DNA from: JAABQG01 sp963726365
GTDB taxonomy: Bacteria > Pseudomonadota > Gammaproteobacteria > Burkholderiales > Burkholderiaceae_C
DNA length: 64,000 nucleotides
NCBI GenBank assembly: GCA_963726365.1
Contig: CAVSCI010000021.1
Coordinates: 248,001 to 312,000, forward strand
Direction of reading: 5' to 3'
The notes beneath the pieces were generated by a model that saw only the letters and a list, made by a program, of their open reading frames with translations, did not search any database and was not told the origin of the DNA. Shown here piece by piece: positions 46,280 to 53,573 of this stretch; position 1 is the first letter of the stretch; every line of letters starts with the position of its first letter. The position numbers and the translations under genes were made by a program.

Positions 46280-46669
46280 ATGCCAATGCCCAAAGACATG
46301 GAGGCGCTAGTTGGCGACACCTATGCCGACGCGTCATCTCCTGAAGCGCACACAGCTTTGCCAGACTGTGCCGGTGGTGAATCCTTCGCCCTGATGGTGT
46401 TGGGGCATAGCATGGCGCCCGAGTTCAATGAAGGCGAGATCATCGTCATCGAGCCTGACGGTCTGGCACGGGAGGGCTCATATGTTCTAGCGTGGAACCA
46501 AGAAGAGTGGACCTTCAGGCAACTCCTGCGGTCTGGCGCAGAGTGGGTACTGCATCCACTGAACCCTGAGTTCGAAGACGTGCCGCTGGAGGATTTCTCG
46601 GGCGTGCGCGGGGTGATCATCCAGAAGGCGTTGCCTGGGCGCAGGCGGGCTTCCAAACGCTATATTTAA
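46280..46669 (+). CDS. LexA/S24-like domain protein without a helix-turn-helix
   Basis: Product of 129 residues. The core matches the S24/LexA signal-peptidase-like fold: LGHSMAPEFNEGEIIVIEPD (nucleophile Ser44) and EGSYVLAWNQEEWTFRQLLR. The position usually holding the general-base lysine appears to be Arg80, so self-cleavage is doubtful. There is no N-terminal DNA-binding domain. It lies 24 bases after the ferredoxin fusion. It may be a protease-fold protein reused as a binding or sensory domain. Confidence 0.7.
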   Translation: MPMPKDMEALVGDTYADASSPEAHTALPDCAGGESFALMVLGHSMAPEFNEGEIIVIEPDGLAREGSYVLAWNQEEWTFRQLLRSGAEWVLHPLNPEFEDVPLEDFSGVRGVIIQKALPGRRRASKRYI

Positions 46670-46702
46670 AGCCAGAACTGGACCGAATGGAGTTCAACCG
46701 TC

Positions 46703-46921
46703 ATGCCTTACTACATCTACAGGATCAAGCCGTTCTCGCAGTTTGAAAAAGTCGCCGAGTTCGGGGCCTTCAAGGAGGCCTCGGCGCAAGCCAAGGTGTT
46801 GCGCGCGGCTCAACCCACTGATATGACGGGAAAAATAAAGATCATGTTTGCCGAAGATGAGTTGCAAGCGGAAGATCTGTTGTGCCAGGTGCGCACCCCC
46901 GGTCCCAAGGGTGACGACTGA
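46703..46921 (+). CDS. Small hypothetical protein of the dsr-accessory operon
   Basis: Product of 72 residues (MPYYIYRIKPFSQFEKVAEF; AQPTDMTGKIKIMFAEDELQ). It is compact, with one cysteine (LLCQVRTPG), and has neither signal nor membrane helix. It lies 33 bases after the S24-like gene and 10 bases before the next gene. I do not know the family. Confidence 0.65.
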   Translation: MPYYIYRIKPFSQFEKVAEFGAFKEASAQAKVLRAAQPTDMTGKIKIMFAEDELQAEDLLCQVRTPGPKGDD

Positions 46922-46931
46922 GAGTAAGGAC

Positions 46932-47375
46932 GTGGACGAACTCGCCTTTCACGCACGTCGGCCGCAACTGAACCCGGTGCCTTGCGTGTTTGAGAAGGCC
47001 ATCCTTTCAAATTGCGCCCAGTGCGAGCTTGCCAGTCGGCATGCACTGGCCGAGCGTGAACTCGTTGCTTGTTCCAGTGAAGTGGCGCAAATCAATTGCA
47101 CGACGCTTGCAAGGCTGTTTCGCGAACGTGCCACCTTTGCACTTCGGCTGCCCCTTCTGGGTTTGCCTGTCGCCCATGCAAAAGCAATGCAGTTGCAGTG
47201 CGGGGGCCTTCACGGCCTGCAGGCGGTTCTGAATGAGCCCACCCCAGACGTTCATGTGATGGTGCGCAAGGCGTTGGCGAACGACGCAAGCCTGCTGGAT
47301 TTACCCTGGGGGGAAATCGTCTCACACGTCCTGGCCTGGCAAATCCGGCGCCGCGCGGCCAAGCCTCAAAGCTAG
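46932..47375 (+). CDS. Cysteine-rich hypothetical protein, last gene of the accessory operon
   Basis: Product of 147 residues if translated from the GTG at 46932, which gives the likely start VDELAFHARRPQLNPV; longer in-frame starts overlap the upstream gene. Six cysteines (about Cys18, 28, 31, 47, 56 and one in MQLQCGGLHG), including a CxxC at 28-31, suggest a metal or Fe-S site. No recognised domain. It ends 51 bases from the convergent yeeE gene. Confidence 0.65.
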   Translation: MDELAFHARRPQLNPVPCVFEKAILSNCAQCELASRHALAERELVACSSEVAQINCTTLARLFRERATFALRLPLLGLPVAHAKAMQLQCGGLHGLQAVLNEPTPDVHVMVRKALANDASLLDLPWGEIVSHVLAWQIRRRAAKPQS

Positions 47376-47426
47376 ATCACTGCGTGTGCCGGCGCATCCA
47401 TCCGGCGCATCGTGTGAGCGCTTTCT

Positions 47427-48530
47427 TTACCGTTGTTGCCACTTCATCGTGACCACCGCCCCGCTGATGATCCCTGCAAGCGCAATGAACGATCCCAGAG
47501 CCAGGGTGGAGATGCCTGAAAGGCCCTGGCCGATCGTGCAACCGATCGCAGTCACGCCGCCGAATCCCATAAGCACCGCGCCGACCAACTGGGTCCGCAA
47601 ATCCTCCAGCGAGGCAAAGCCTTCCCAACGGAACTGTCGCGTGCTGACGGCATAGGCGAATGACCCCGCAACGACCCCCATCACCGTGGCGATGCCGAAG
47701 GTCACGTGCAGGGTCTTGTCTGTCCACAACATCAGCAATTCCAGGCTGTACGCGGCGGGCGCCACAAAACTCATGGACTCCAGCGTGCGGGTGTTGGTAG
47801 CGAAGTAGACAGTTTCCAGCGTATCCGGGTTTTCTCCATGCCCGAGGTGCCCCGTAAGGTACCAGGCTGCCACGATCAACAGGCCAAGGACGATCGCGCC
47901 AAAGACGTGGGAATGGTTGTCCCGAAAGCGCTTGTCCTTGAAAACAAAAAATAGCAAGCACACACTGACCGTTGCCAGGGTGCCCAGCAAAGCCGTCTTC
48001 TCCGGCAATCCACCCAACTTCGCCACCATCAGCGGCAACCCCTGCGTGGCCAGGCCGAATGACGCCAAATCGATGGCCACCGGATCCAGAAAGCTGGCAC
48101 GAAGTTGGCCGAACAAGCCCTTGAGTGTCATGTAGGCCGATATCGCCAAAAAGACCAGCACTACCAGGGACCGCAGGCTGCCCCCGCCCAGCCGCACCAG
48201 GTTCTTGTTGACGCAACCCGCCGAGATCGTCATTCCTATGCCGAAAAGAAAGCCCCCCAACAGCATGGACAGCCAAGTGATTGTGGGGCGCTGGTAGACG
48301 GACTTGGACAGGTCGATCAAACCAAAGTAGAAAAGAAGATTTGTGCCGATGATGGCCACCGCGATGGACAGGATCCACATGCGCATGCGACCCCAGTGAT
48401 CCATGTTGACAACATCGGAGATTGCGCCCATGGTGCAAAAGTTGGTCTTGTTGGCCACTGCACCAAAGATGAAGGCCAGCACAAAGCCGCCCCATGTGAC
48501 GATTGTGGCTGGGCTGACGGCTTCGTTCAT
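47427..48530 (-). CDS. YeeE/YedE-family (TsuA-like) sulfur-compound transporter
   Basis: Product of 367 residues with about nine or ten membrane helices. Three conserved cysteine motifs of the thiosulfate transporter family are present: NKTNFCTMGA near residue 32, ISAGCVNKNLVRLG near residue 105 and AIGCTIGQGLSG near residue 330. TsuA-type proteins move thiosulfate into the cell. Its operon partners tusA and dsrE2 suggest that imported sulfur is handed on directly. It is the last gene of the tusA operon, 23 bases after the exported protein. Confidence 0.88.
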   Translation of the reverse strand: MNEAVSPATIVTWGGFVLAFIFGAVANKTNFCTMGAISDVVNMDHWGRMRMWILSIAVAIIGTNLLFYFGLIDLSKSVYQRPTITWLSMLLGGFLFGIGMTISAGCVNKNLVRLGGGSLRSLVVLVFLAISAYMTLKGLFGQLRASFLDPVAIDLASFGLATQGLPLMVAKLGGLPEKTALLGTLATVSVCLLFFVFKDKRFRDNHSHVFGAIVLGLLIVAAWYLTGHLGHGENPDTLETVYFATNTRTLESMSFVAPAAYSLELLMLWTDKTLHVTFGIATVMGVVAGSFAYAVSTRQFRWEGFASLEDLRTQLVGAVLMGFGGVTAIGCTIGQGLSGISTLALGSFIALAGIISGAVVTMKWQQR

Positions 48531-48553
48531 GGCTGCTCCATATCGGGGAGGGA

Positions 48554-49435
48554 TCAGTTGCCTTTTTCGGGGCCGCCGGCGACGCGGGTCAACGTTGTGC
48601 GGATCGCTTCCGGCGCATTCATGATCCCCATGAACTGACCCATGCCGAGCGCAGGCCAGGCCAGGGCGATTCTATAGCGGCCATACAGGGCATAGACCTT
48701 GTTGCCCACAATGAAAACCTCATAGGGGAGTCCAGCCATATGGTCCGCGCCGATCTTGTTGACCCACCAGCCTTCGCCGTCACCTGGATCGTTCATGGCA
48801 ACACCAAACACAGCAATTTTCTGTTCGGGCATGACCAACTCATAAACCCGGCTGGTGTTTCCCGTGCCCTTGGACAGTCCATCCTGTACCGCTTTGAGCG
48901 CGTCTTCAAAGCTGGCGTGTGAGCTCAGTTCGCTGTTGGCGGCATCGAATCGTTCCATGCCGATAAGGTAGCGGTAGTTGGCCAAATCGCCCTCAGGCAC
49001 GTCGCCACCGAAGGGCCGCCCCTCACCGAGCGCCTTCTCCAGTCTGGCCTGTACCGACTTGACGGCGGGCCTGGCGGTCTTGAATTGACCCCGCAGATAG
49101 GCACGATACCAATAGTCCGGATTCATGTAGGACACTGTCCCGTCGGTCTGCACCGCCACGCGAATTCCGGACGCGATGACGGCGGAGCCGCCAATGGCCC
49201 GGATGGTCTCCAGCATGGCCCGGTCGGTGACCACCAGAGTGGCGCGCCCGGCCAGCCCTTTTGGTGCGTGGCGTCCAATGACCTTGAATCCTTCGGCGTC
49301 AAGTTTCTTCTCAAGAACGGCCATTTGGGTTGGCAGGTCTGCCTCGGGGAGTCTGGTCCCCTGGAGGTAGGGCGCGAGTGCCAGGCAGATTTGGGACGTG
49401 AGCAGCAGGACACACGCCAGGATCAGTTTCTTCAT
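48554..49435 (-). CDS. Exported protein of unknown function, yeeE partner
   Basis: Product of 293 residues with a clear signal peptide (MKKLILACVLLLTSQICLAL). The mature part contains DUF302-like text (LPTQMAVLEKKLDAEGFKVI) and YRYLIGMERFDAA, and ends with an Arg/Gly-rich tail. DUF302-like domains recur in sulfur-oxidation loci. It is probably a periplasmic partner of the adjacent transporter, possibly a substrate-binding or delivery protein; this is inference. The start is set by the signal peptide. Confidence 0.7.
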   Translation of the reverse strand: MKKLILACVLLLTSQICLALAPYLQGTRLPEADLPTQMAVLEKKLDAEGFKVIGRHAPKGLAGRATLVVTDRAMLETIRAIGGSAVIASGIRVAVQTDGTVSYMNPDYWYRAYLRGQFKTARPAVKSVQARLEKALGEGRPFGGDVPEGDLANYRYLIGMERFDAANSELSSHASFEDALKAVQDGLSKGTGNTSRVYELVMPEQKIAVFGVAMNDPGDGEGWWVNKIGADHMAGLPYEVFIVGNKVYALYGRYRIALAWPALGMGQFMGIMNAPEAIRTTLTRVAGGPEKGN

Positions 49436-49552
49436 ATGCAGTTCTCCAAACGGGTCACCGCGCTGATTCTGAACGTGGCAATGCCCGCTCAAAAGCATGG
49501 TCGGTCTTGGTCGCGGGAACATTCAAGGCGGGTGTCCGCCCCGAATGCAATA

Positions 49553-50023
49553 TCAGATGAACAGGCAAACGTCAGATTCGCCGGCAAACTTCATGAAGGT
49601 GGCGGCGCCGCCGTATTCCACGTCCTTGATGAACTCGCTGGTCTCAAACTCGAACAAGTCCACGGTCATCTGGCAGGCAACGAACTTGACCTCTGCCTCA
49701 AGGCAGAGGTCACGCAGTTCCTGCAAAGAAGCCACGCCCTTGGACTTCATCTTGTTTTTCATCATCATCGTCGCCATGGATTCCATGCCTGGCAGCATCT
49801 GCACGAAGACCGGCATGGGTACCGGCATGGGCATGGCCGGATTGGCGAGCGGACTGATCTTGATGCCATCGAGGCTCGTGCGCAGCAACTGCAGGCCGTA
49901 GAACGTGAAGAAAATCTGCACCTCCCAGCCCAGCGCTGCCGCAGTTGAAGCCAGGATGAACGGCGGATAGGCCATGTCCAGGGTGCCCTTGGTGGCGATC
50001 AGCGCCATTTTTTTGGTTGCCAT
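49553..50023 (-). CDS. dsrE2: DsrE2-type sulfurtransferase
   Basis: Product of 156 residues of the DsrE/DsrF-like family, DsrE2 subtype (KKMALIATKGTLDMAYPPFI; VQIFFTFYGLQLLR). Two conserved cysteines are visible in LCLEAEVKFVACQMTVDLFE. DsrE2 proteins are partners of TusA in moving sulfane sulfur towards rDsr or sHdr. It starts 35 bases after tusA. A rhodanese gene often found beside this pair is absent here. Confidence 0.9.
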   Translation of the reverse strand: MATKKMALIATKGTLDMAYPPFILASTAAALGWEVQIFFTFYGLQLLRTSLDGIKISPLANPAMPMPVPMPVFVQMLPGMESMATMMMKNKMKSKGVASLQELRDLCLEAEVKFVACQMTVDLFEFETSEFIKDVEYGGAATFMKFAGESDVCLFI

Positions 50024-50058
50024 GCTTGTGCTCAGATGTGGGTTGAAACGCAGGTCGC

Positions 50059-50286
50059 TCAAGCTTTCTTGAGATAGAACACGAATTTGCTGTTTTCGCT
50101 GGCTTGCTCCAGCAAGGCATTGCCCGTTTGTTCTGCAAACGCGGCCATGTCGCACACCGATCCAGGATCGGTGGAAATCACACGCAGGACCTGGCCGGAT
50201 GCCATGTCGGCCAAAGCCTTCTTGGTCTTGACGATGGGCAGCGGGCAGGCAAGGCCTGAGGCATCAAATTCTTTGTTGAAATCCAT
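50059..50286 (-). CDS. tusA: TusA sulfur-carrier protein
   Basis: Product of 75 residues. The CPxP motif is clear in DASGLACPLPIVKTKKALAD, with the active cysteine. TusA carries sulfane sulfur in the cytoplasm and feeds DsrEFH and DsrC. I prefer the ATG at 50286, which has GGAG seven bases upstream, over the ATG at 50298. It is the first gene of a minus-strand operon with dsrE2, the exported protein and yeeE, and its promoter element lies at 50407-50451. Confidence 0.92.
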   Translation of the reverse strand: MDFNKEFDASGLACPLPIVKTKKALADMASGQVLRVISTDPGSVCDMAAFAEQTGNALLEQASENSKFVFYLKKA

Positions 50287-50406
50287 GTTTATCTCCATTT
50301 TTAGGCTGTCTCCAGCCAGCTATTTACCGAAAAAGAGTGCGTCCAAAACGACCAAAGGGACACCATGCCCATAGCATGACGCGATTCTTGAATAGGCATC
50401 TCTGCG

Positions 50407-50451
50407 CGTCTATCACCGCGAAGGGTGATGGAGGGTAGCCCATTTGGGTAG
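50407..50451 (-). promoter_or_regulatory. Conserved sulfur-gene promoter element upstream of tusA
   Basis: Reading toward tusA it has CTACCCA at 1-7, GGG at 11-13, ACCC at 26-29, CGG at 34-36 and ATAGACG at 39-45, the same as the soeA and accessory-operon elements. ATAG begins 127 bases before the tusA start. On the plus strand the palindrome reads TAGCCCATTTGGGTA at 50436-50450. Confidence 0.8.
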
Positions 50452-50524
50452 TGGGGTTTTTGTCCCTTTTTGAGGCGTTGCGCAAAAGGGGTGAGCCTGC
50501 TTGGCGTGCATCGGACGCAACAAG

Positions 50525-50725
50525 ATGGACATGCGAAACTGGATCCGCACGTTTGTCATCGGTGCAATTGCACCCTGCATGCGAAAACTTTGCATCGCGC
50601 CCTTCTTCGAGCGATTCATGGCGCTGAAGCGCAGGTCGGAAATGAATACGGGCATGACTGGCGCTGCTGAAAAATCCGGGGAATCCCTGATGCCCAGGTG
50701 TGAACTCGATGTGCCCGATGTCTGA
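50525..50725 (+). CDS. Possible small amphipathic protein, weak call
   Basis: A 66-codon frame (MDMRNWIRTFVIGAIAPCMR) ends just before the operator at 50754. It has a hydrophobic segment and a basic helix but no convincing ribosome binding site or known family. The surrounding 480-base gap contains the tusA promoter and the cytochrome operator, so this may be non-coding sequence. Confidence 0.2.
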   Translation: MDMRNWIRTFVIGAIAPCMRKLCIAPFFERFMALKRRSEMNTGMTGAAEKSGESLMPRCELDVPDV

Positions 50726-50753
50726 CAAATCAATAGAATTAAAAGCTGGTTAT

Positions 50754-50769
50754 ATTCGTAAGAACGAAT
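50754..50769 (+). promoter_or_regulatory. ATTC-N8-GAAT operator (SqrR/BigR type) before the first cytochrome gene
   Basis: ATTCGT-AAGA-ACGAAT is a perfect inverted repeat just before the ribosome binding site GAGGAG and the ATG at 50781. It fits the ATTC-N8-GAAT pattern I recall for the persulfide-responsive ArsR-type repressor SqrR. An ArsR-type gene lies 1 kb downstream, so repression of the cytochrome and sox genes in the absence of sulfide or persulfide is plausible. Confidence 0.6.
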
Positions 50770-50780
50770 GAGGAGAATTC

Positions 50781-51095
50781 ATGCGATTGCTTCATGTCAC
50801 GACTGCGACCATGGTTGCCACCCTGGTTTCAACCGCGGCCTTGGCCAGCAAGGAGTTGGCCCAGAAAAGCGCGTGCCTGGCATGTCATGCCCCTGACAAG
50901 AAACTGGTGGGCCCCGCTTATCAGGACGTTGCCAAGAAATATGCGGGACAGAAAGACGTGGAGGCGACCTTGGCCAAGAGCATCAAGGCCGGTGGTTCGG
51001 GCAAGTGGGGGCCGGTTCCCATGCCAGCGCAGACTGCTTTGACCGATGCCGACGCCGCGGCGCTTGCAGTCTGGATTTTGGCGGGCGCCAAGTGA
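50781..51095 (+). CDS. Small periplasmic monoheme cytochrome c
   Basis: Product of 104 residues with a signal peptide (MRLLHVTTATMVATLVSTAA) and one haem motif CLACH, with the later methionine in PVPMPAQ as the likely axial ligand. It resembles cytochrome c5/c551-type carriers and the C-terminal haem domain of SoxD in this window (PAYQDVAKKYAGQKDVEATL; SGKWGPVPMPAQ). It probably takes electrons from Sox. The start follows the ribosome binding site at 50770. Confidence 0.87.
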   Translation: MRLLHVTTATMVATLVSTAALASKELAQKSACLACHAPDKKLVGPAYQDVAKKYAGQKDVEATLAKSIKAGGSGKWGPVPMPAQTALTDADAAALAVWILAGAK

Positions 51096-51264
51096 TCATC
51101 GGTGATTCCTGGGCAGGCCCGTTCAGCTGAGCCCACCCTGTTTGGATGTTTGGGAAGTGCCGTCCCGACATCGGTCTCACTGTCGCCTTTGAGCTGGCCC
51201 CTAAGAGCTGAAGTGCAACGATAGGTTCACGAGTTGCATTTGAAGGTTCAATTTGGAGTTTGCA

Positions 51265-51588
51265 ATGAAACATGCGTTCACTGTTTGGCTGGCGTGTCTG
51301 TTTTTGCCCGGACTGCCTGCGCTGGCCCAGGAGCCCGCCCTGTTTCAGGGGGCCGACCTTAAATTGGGCGAGCGGCTCATTGCAGAAAACAAGTGCGTAG
51401 CGTGCCATCGACAAAAGGTCGGCGGAGATGGAAGCGCCATGTACAAGCCGGCGGGAAAGATCAATACACCGGGGTTCTTGAGGGGCATGGTCGAGCAGTG
51501 CAACACGGAACTCAACCTTGGCCTGTTTCCCGAGGAAGTCACCGCTGTCGCGGCAGTGCTCAACCGGGATCACTACCGCTTCAAGTAA
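51265..51588 (+). CDS. Small periplasmic cytochrome c
   Basis: Product of 107 residues with a signal peptide (MKHAFTVWLACLFLPGLPAL) and a CVACH haem motif near residue 45 (ERLIAENKCVACHRQKVGGD). A methionine that could ligate haem occurs in GSAMYKPAG. It is not SoxX, which is encoded at 56463. It lies between the first cytochrome and the ArsR gene, 169 bases after the former. Electron transfer to a terminal oxidase is the likely role. Confidence 0.83.
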   Translation: MKHAFTVWLACLFLPGLPALAQEPALFQGADLKLGERLIAENKCVACHRQKVGGDGSAMYKPAGKINTPGFLRGMVEQCNTELNLGLFPEEVTAVAAVLNRDHYRFK

Positions 51589-51842
51589 GGCATGTCGCTC
51601 GACGGCGTGCTCGGGACGAAGGCCCATCGACGTGCCCTTCCAGACAAACTGACATCTGGTGCATCCCGTTGGGTCGCCCCACTCAGAGCCCGCCAACACT
51701 TTGCCAGCAAGCGCGCGCCGCACCCCCTGATGCGGTCGCTTTTAGGTGTAATCCCTGATCAATTTTTTTTGATAAGCGTATATATTCGCATGCAATCATA
51801 TTTAGATGCACTAATAAATTGACAGACGAAGAGGCCCAGAAA

Positions 51843-52136
51843 TTGGCGGTATTTGAGCGCGCAGCGGAACTGTTCGGGCTGCTCTCAACGCCCATACGGT
51901 TGCGCATCATCAGCGAACTGTGCAACTGCGAGAAGAACGTCGGGCAGTTGCTGGAATGCATCGAGGTCGCCCAACCCAACATGTCGCAGCACCTGAACAT
52001 GTTGTACCGCGCGGGCGTGGTTGCCAAACGTCGTAACGGCGCACAGGTTTTTTATCGCATCGCCGATGAGTCAGCAGCATTGGTATGCCGTGCTGTCTGC
52101 ACTCAGGTCGCTGGCGAACTGGATGGGCAGTTTTAA
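51843..52136 (+). CDS. ArsR/SmtB-family regulator (SoxR/SqrR/BigR-like)
   Basis: Product of 97 residues with a winged helix-turn-helix (LFGLLSTPIRLRIISELCNC; AQPNMSQHLNMLYRAGVVAK). Cysteines are placed as in persulfide sensors of the SqrR/BigR kind: CNCEK near the first helices and VCRAVC near the C-terminus. A TTG at 51843 has a good ribosome binding site (GAAGAGG, 8 bases upstream) and is preferred over the TTG at 51819. Its own upstream region (51781-51800) has an AT-rich half-site (ATTCGCATGC) resembling the operator at 50754. It probably represses the sox region until reduced sulfur is present. Confidence 0.85.
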   Translation: MAVFERAAELFGLLSTPIRLRIISELCNCEKNVGQLLECIEVAQPNMSQHLNMLYRAGVVAKRRNGAQVFYRIADESAALVCRAVCTQVAGELDGQF

Positions 52137-52208
52137 GGCATCCGGTGTCGCGATGCGGTGGATCGTGGATTGAAACGGGCAACTTGGCAATTGATTGAAG
52201 GAGATTGT

Positions 52209-53573
52209 GTGAAGCAACAAGACATCACCTCGGGAAGGGTGCAGAAAGCGCCTGAAAACTTCCTGAGCAAAGACGGCATCAAGACCGTGTTTGCCGAGGC
52301 CAGGGGCGGGCGCCGCGATTTCATCCGCAGCGCCTTTGCTGCGGCGGCGGCAGGTGCCGCGGCGCCGATGGCCATGGCGCAGGTCAATCCGGTGCCGCCC
52401 GAAGGCGGCGATCCTTTCATTCTCGAACTGCCCGAACACGCCAAGGGACTGGGGCTGGGCGTTGCGACCGAGGGCTACGGCAAACCGTCCAAGTTCGAAT
52501 CCAATGTGCAGCGCCGGCAGAGCCCGGGCCTGACGCAGACCACGCAGGCATCGGTATCGTTCGCGCCCCTGCAGTCTCTCTTCGGCATCGTCACGCCCAG
52601 CGGGCTCCATTTCGAGCGGCATCACCAGGGCTGGTGGGATATAGATCCGTCCAAGCATCGCTTCATGGTCAACGGCATGGTCAAGGCGGCAAAGGTCTTC
52701 ACCATGGACGAGATCATGCGCCTGCCTTCGGTGTCGCGTTTTCATTTCATCGAGTGCGGCGCCAATACGGCTGCGGAGTGGGGCAATGTGGCCGTGCCCA
52801 CGGTGCAGTACACCCACGGGATGATCTCATGCAGTGAATTCACGGGCGTGCCCCTGATCACCCTGCTGGAACTCGCTGGCGCTGACCTGAAGAACGGCAA
52901 GTTCGTGTTGGCCGAGGGCGGTGAAGGCTCGTCCATGACGCGCACGATTCCGATGAGCCTGATCCTGTCCGGTGAAGTGATCGTTGCCTACGGACAAAAC
53001 GGGGAGATGCTGCGTCCGGAGAACGGCTACCCGCTTCGGCTCGTGGTGCCCGGTGTCCAGGGCGTGAGCTGGGTGAAATACCTGCGACGCGTCGAAGTGG
53101 GCGACAAGCCCTATGCCACCAAGGATGAAGCGATCCACTACATCGACCTCCAGCCGGACGGCATGCACCGCCAATACACCAATCTGCAGGAATGCAAGAG
53201 CGTGGTGACCACGCCATCAGGTGGCCAGGTGCTCCTGGACAAAGGTTTTTACAACATCACCGGCCTGGCCTGGTCAGGCAAGGGCAAGATCAGGAAGGTC
53301 GACGTTTCAGTCGATGGCGGGCGCAACTGGCGCCCCGCCCGTCTGGAAACCCCGGTCATGTCAAAGGCGCTGTCGCGCTTCAATATCGACTGGGTGTGGG
53401 ACGGCAAGCCGGCTCTGATCCAGAGCCGTGCGACCGACGACACGGGCTTTGTCCAACCGACCTACAAACAGCTTCGGGCCGTGCGGGGGACCCGATCGAT
53501 ATATCACAACAACGCGATCCAGTCGTGGCTGGTCCAGGAAAACGGAGAGATCAAGAATGTCCAGCTTTCGTAA
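52209..53573 (+). CDS. soxC: SoxC, molybdenum subunit of the Sox sulfane dehydrogenase
   Basis: Product of 454 residues. A Tat signal (GGRRDFIRSAFAAAAAGAA) is followed by a sulfite-oxidase-type molybdopterin domain (HFIECGANTAAEWG with the Mo-ligating Cys) and a dimerisation domain (GKGKIRKVDVSVDGGRNW). SoxCD oxidises the sulfane sulfur bound to SoxY. The likely start is the GTG at 52209, with AAGGAG just upstream. It overlaps soxD by 17 bases. Its presence beside a full rDsr cluster is unusual. Confidence 0.94.
   Translation: MKQQDITSGRVQKAPENFLSKDGIKTVFAEARGGRRDFIRSAFAAAAAGAAAPMAMAQVNPVPPEGGDPFILELPEHAKGLGLGVATEGYGKPSKFESNVQRRQSPGLTQTTQASVSFAPLQSLFGIVTPSGLHFERHHQGWWDIDPSKHRFMVNGMVKAAKVFTMDEIMRLPSVSRFHFIECGANTAAEWGNVAVPTVQYTHGMISCSEFTGVPLITLLELAGADLKNGKFVLAEGGEGSSMTRTIPMSLILSGEVIVAYGQNGEMLRPENGYPLRLVVPGVQGVSWVKYLRRVEVGDKPYATKDEAIHYIDLQPDGMHRQYTNLQECKSVVTTPSGGQVLLDKGFYNITGLAWSGKGKIRKVDVSVDGGRNWRPARLETPVMSKALSRFNIDWVWDGKPALIQSRATDDTGFVQPTYKQLRAVRGTRSIYHNNAIQSWLVQENGEIKNVQLS

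Noticed and set aside
47390..47412. CCGGCGCATC direct repeat between convergent genes
   Set aside because: Only two short copies; no structure, terminator or attachment-site feature.
50413..50733. Minus-strand frames in the tusA-cytochrome gap
   Set aside because: They have unusual composition and no family, and they overlap the promoter element and the operator.
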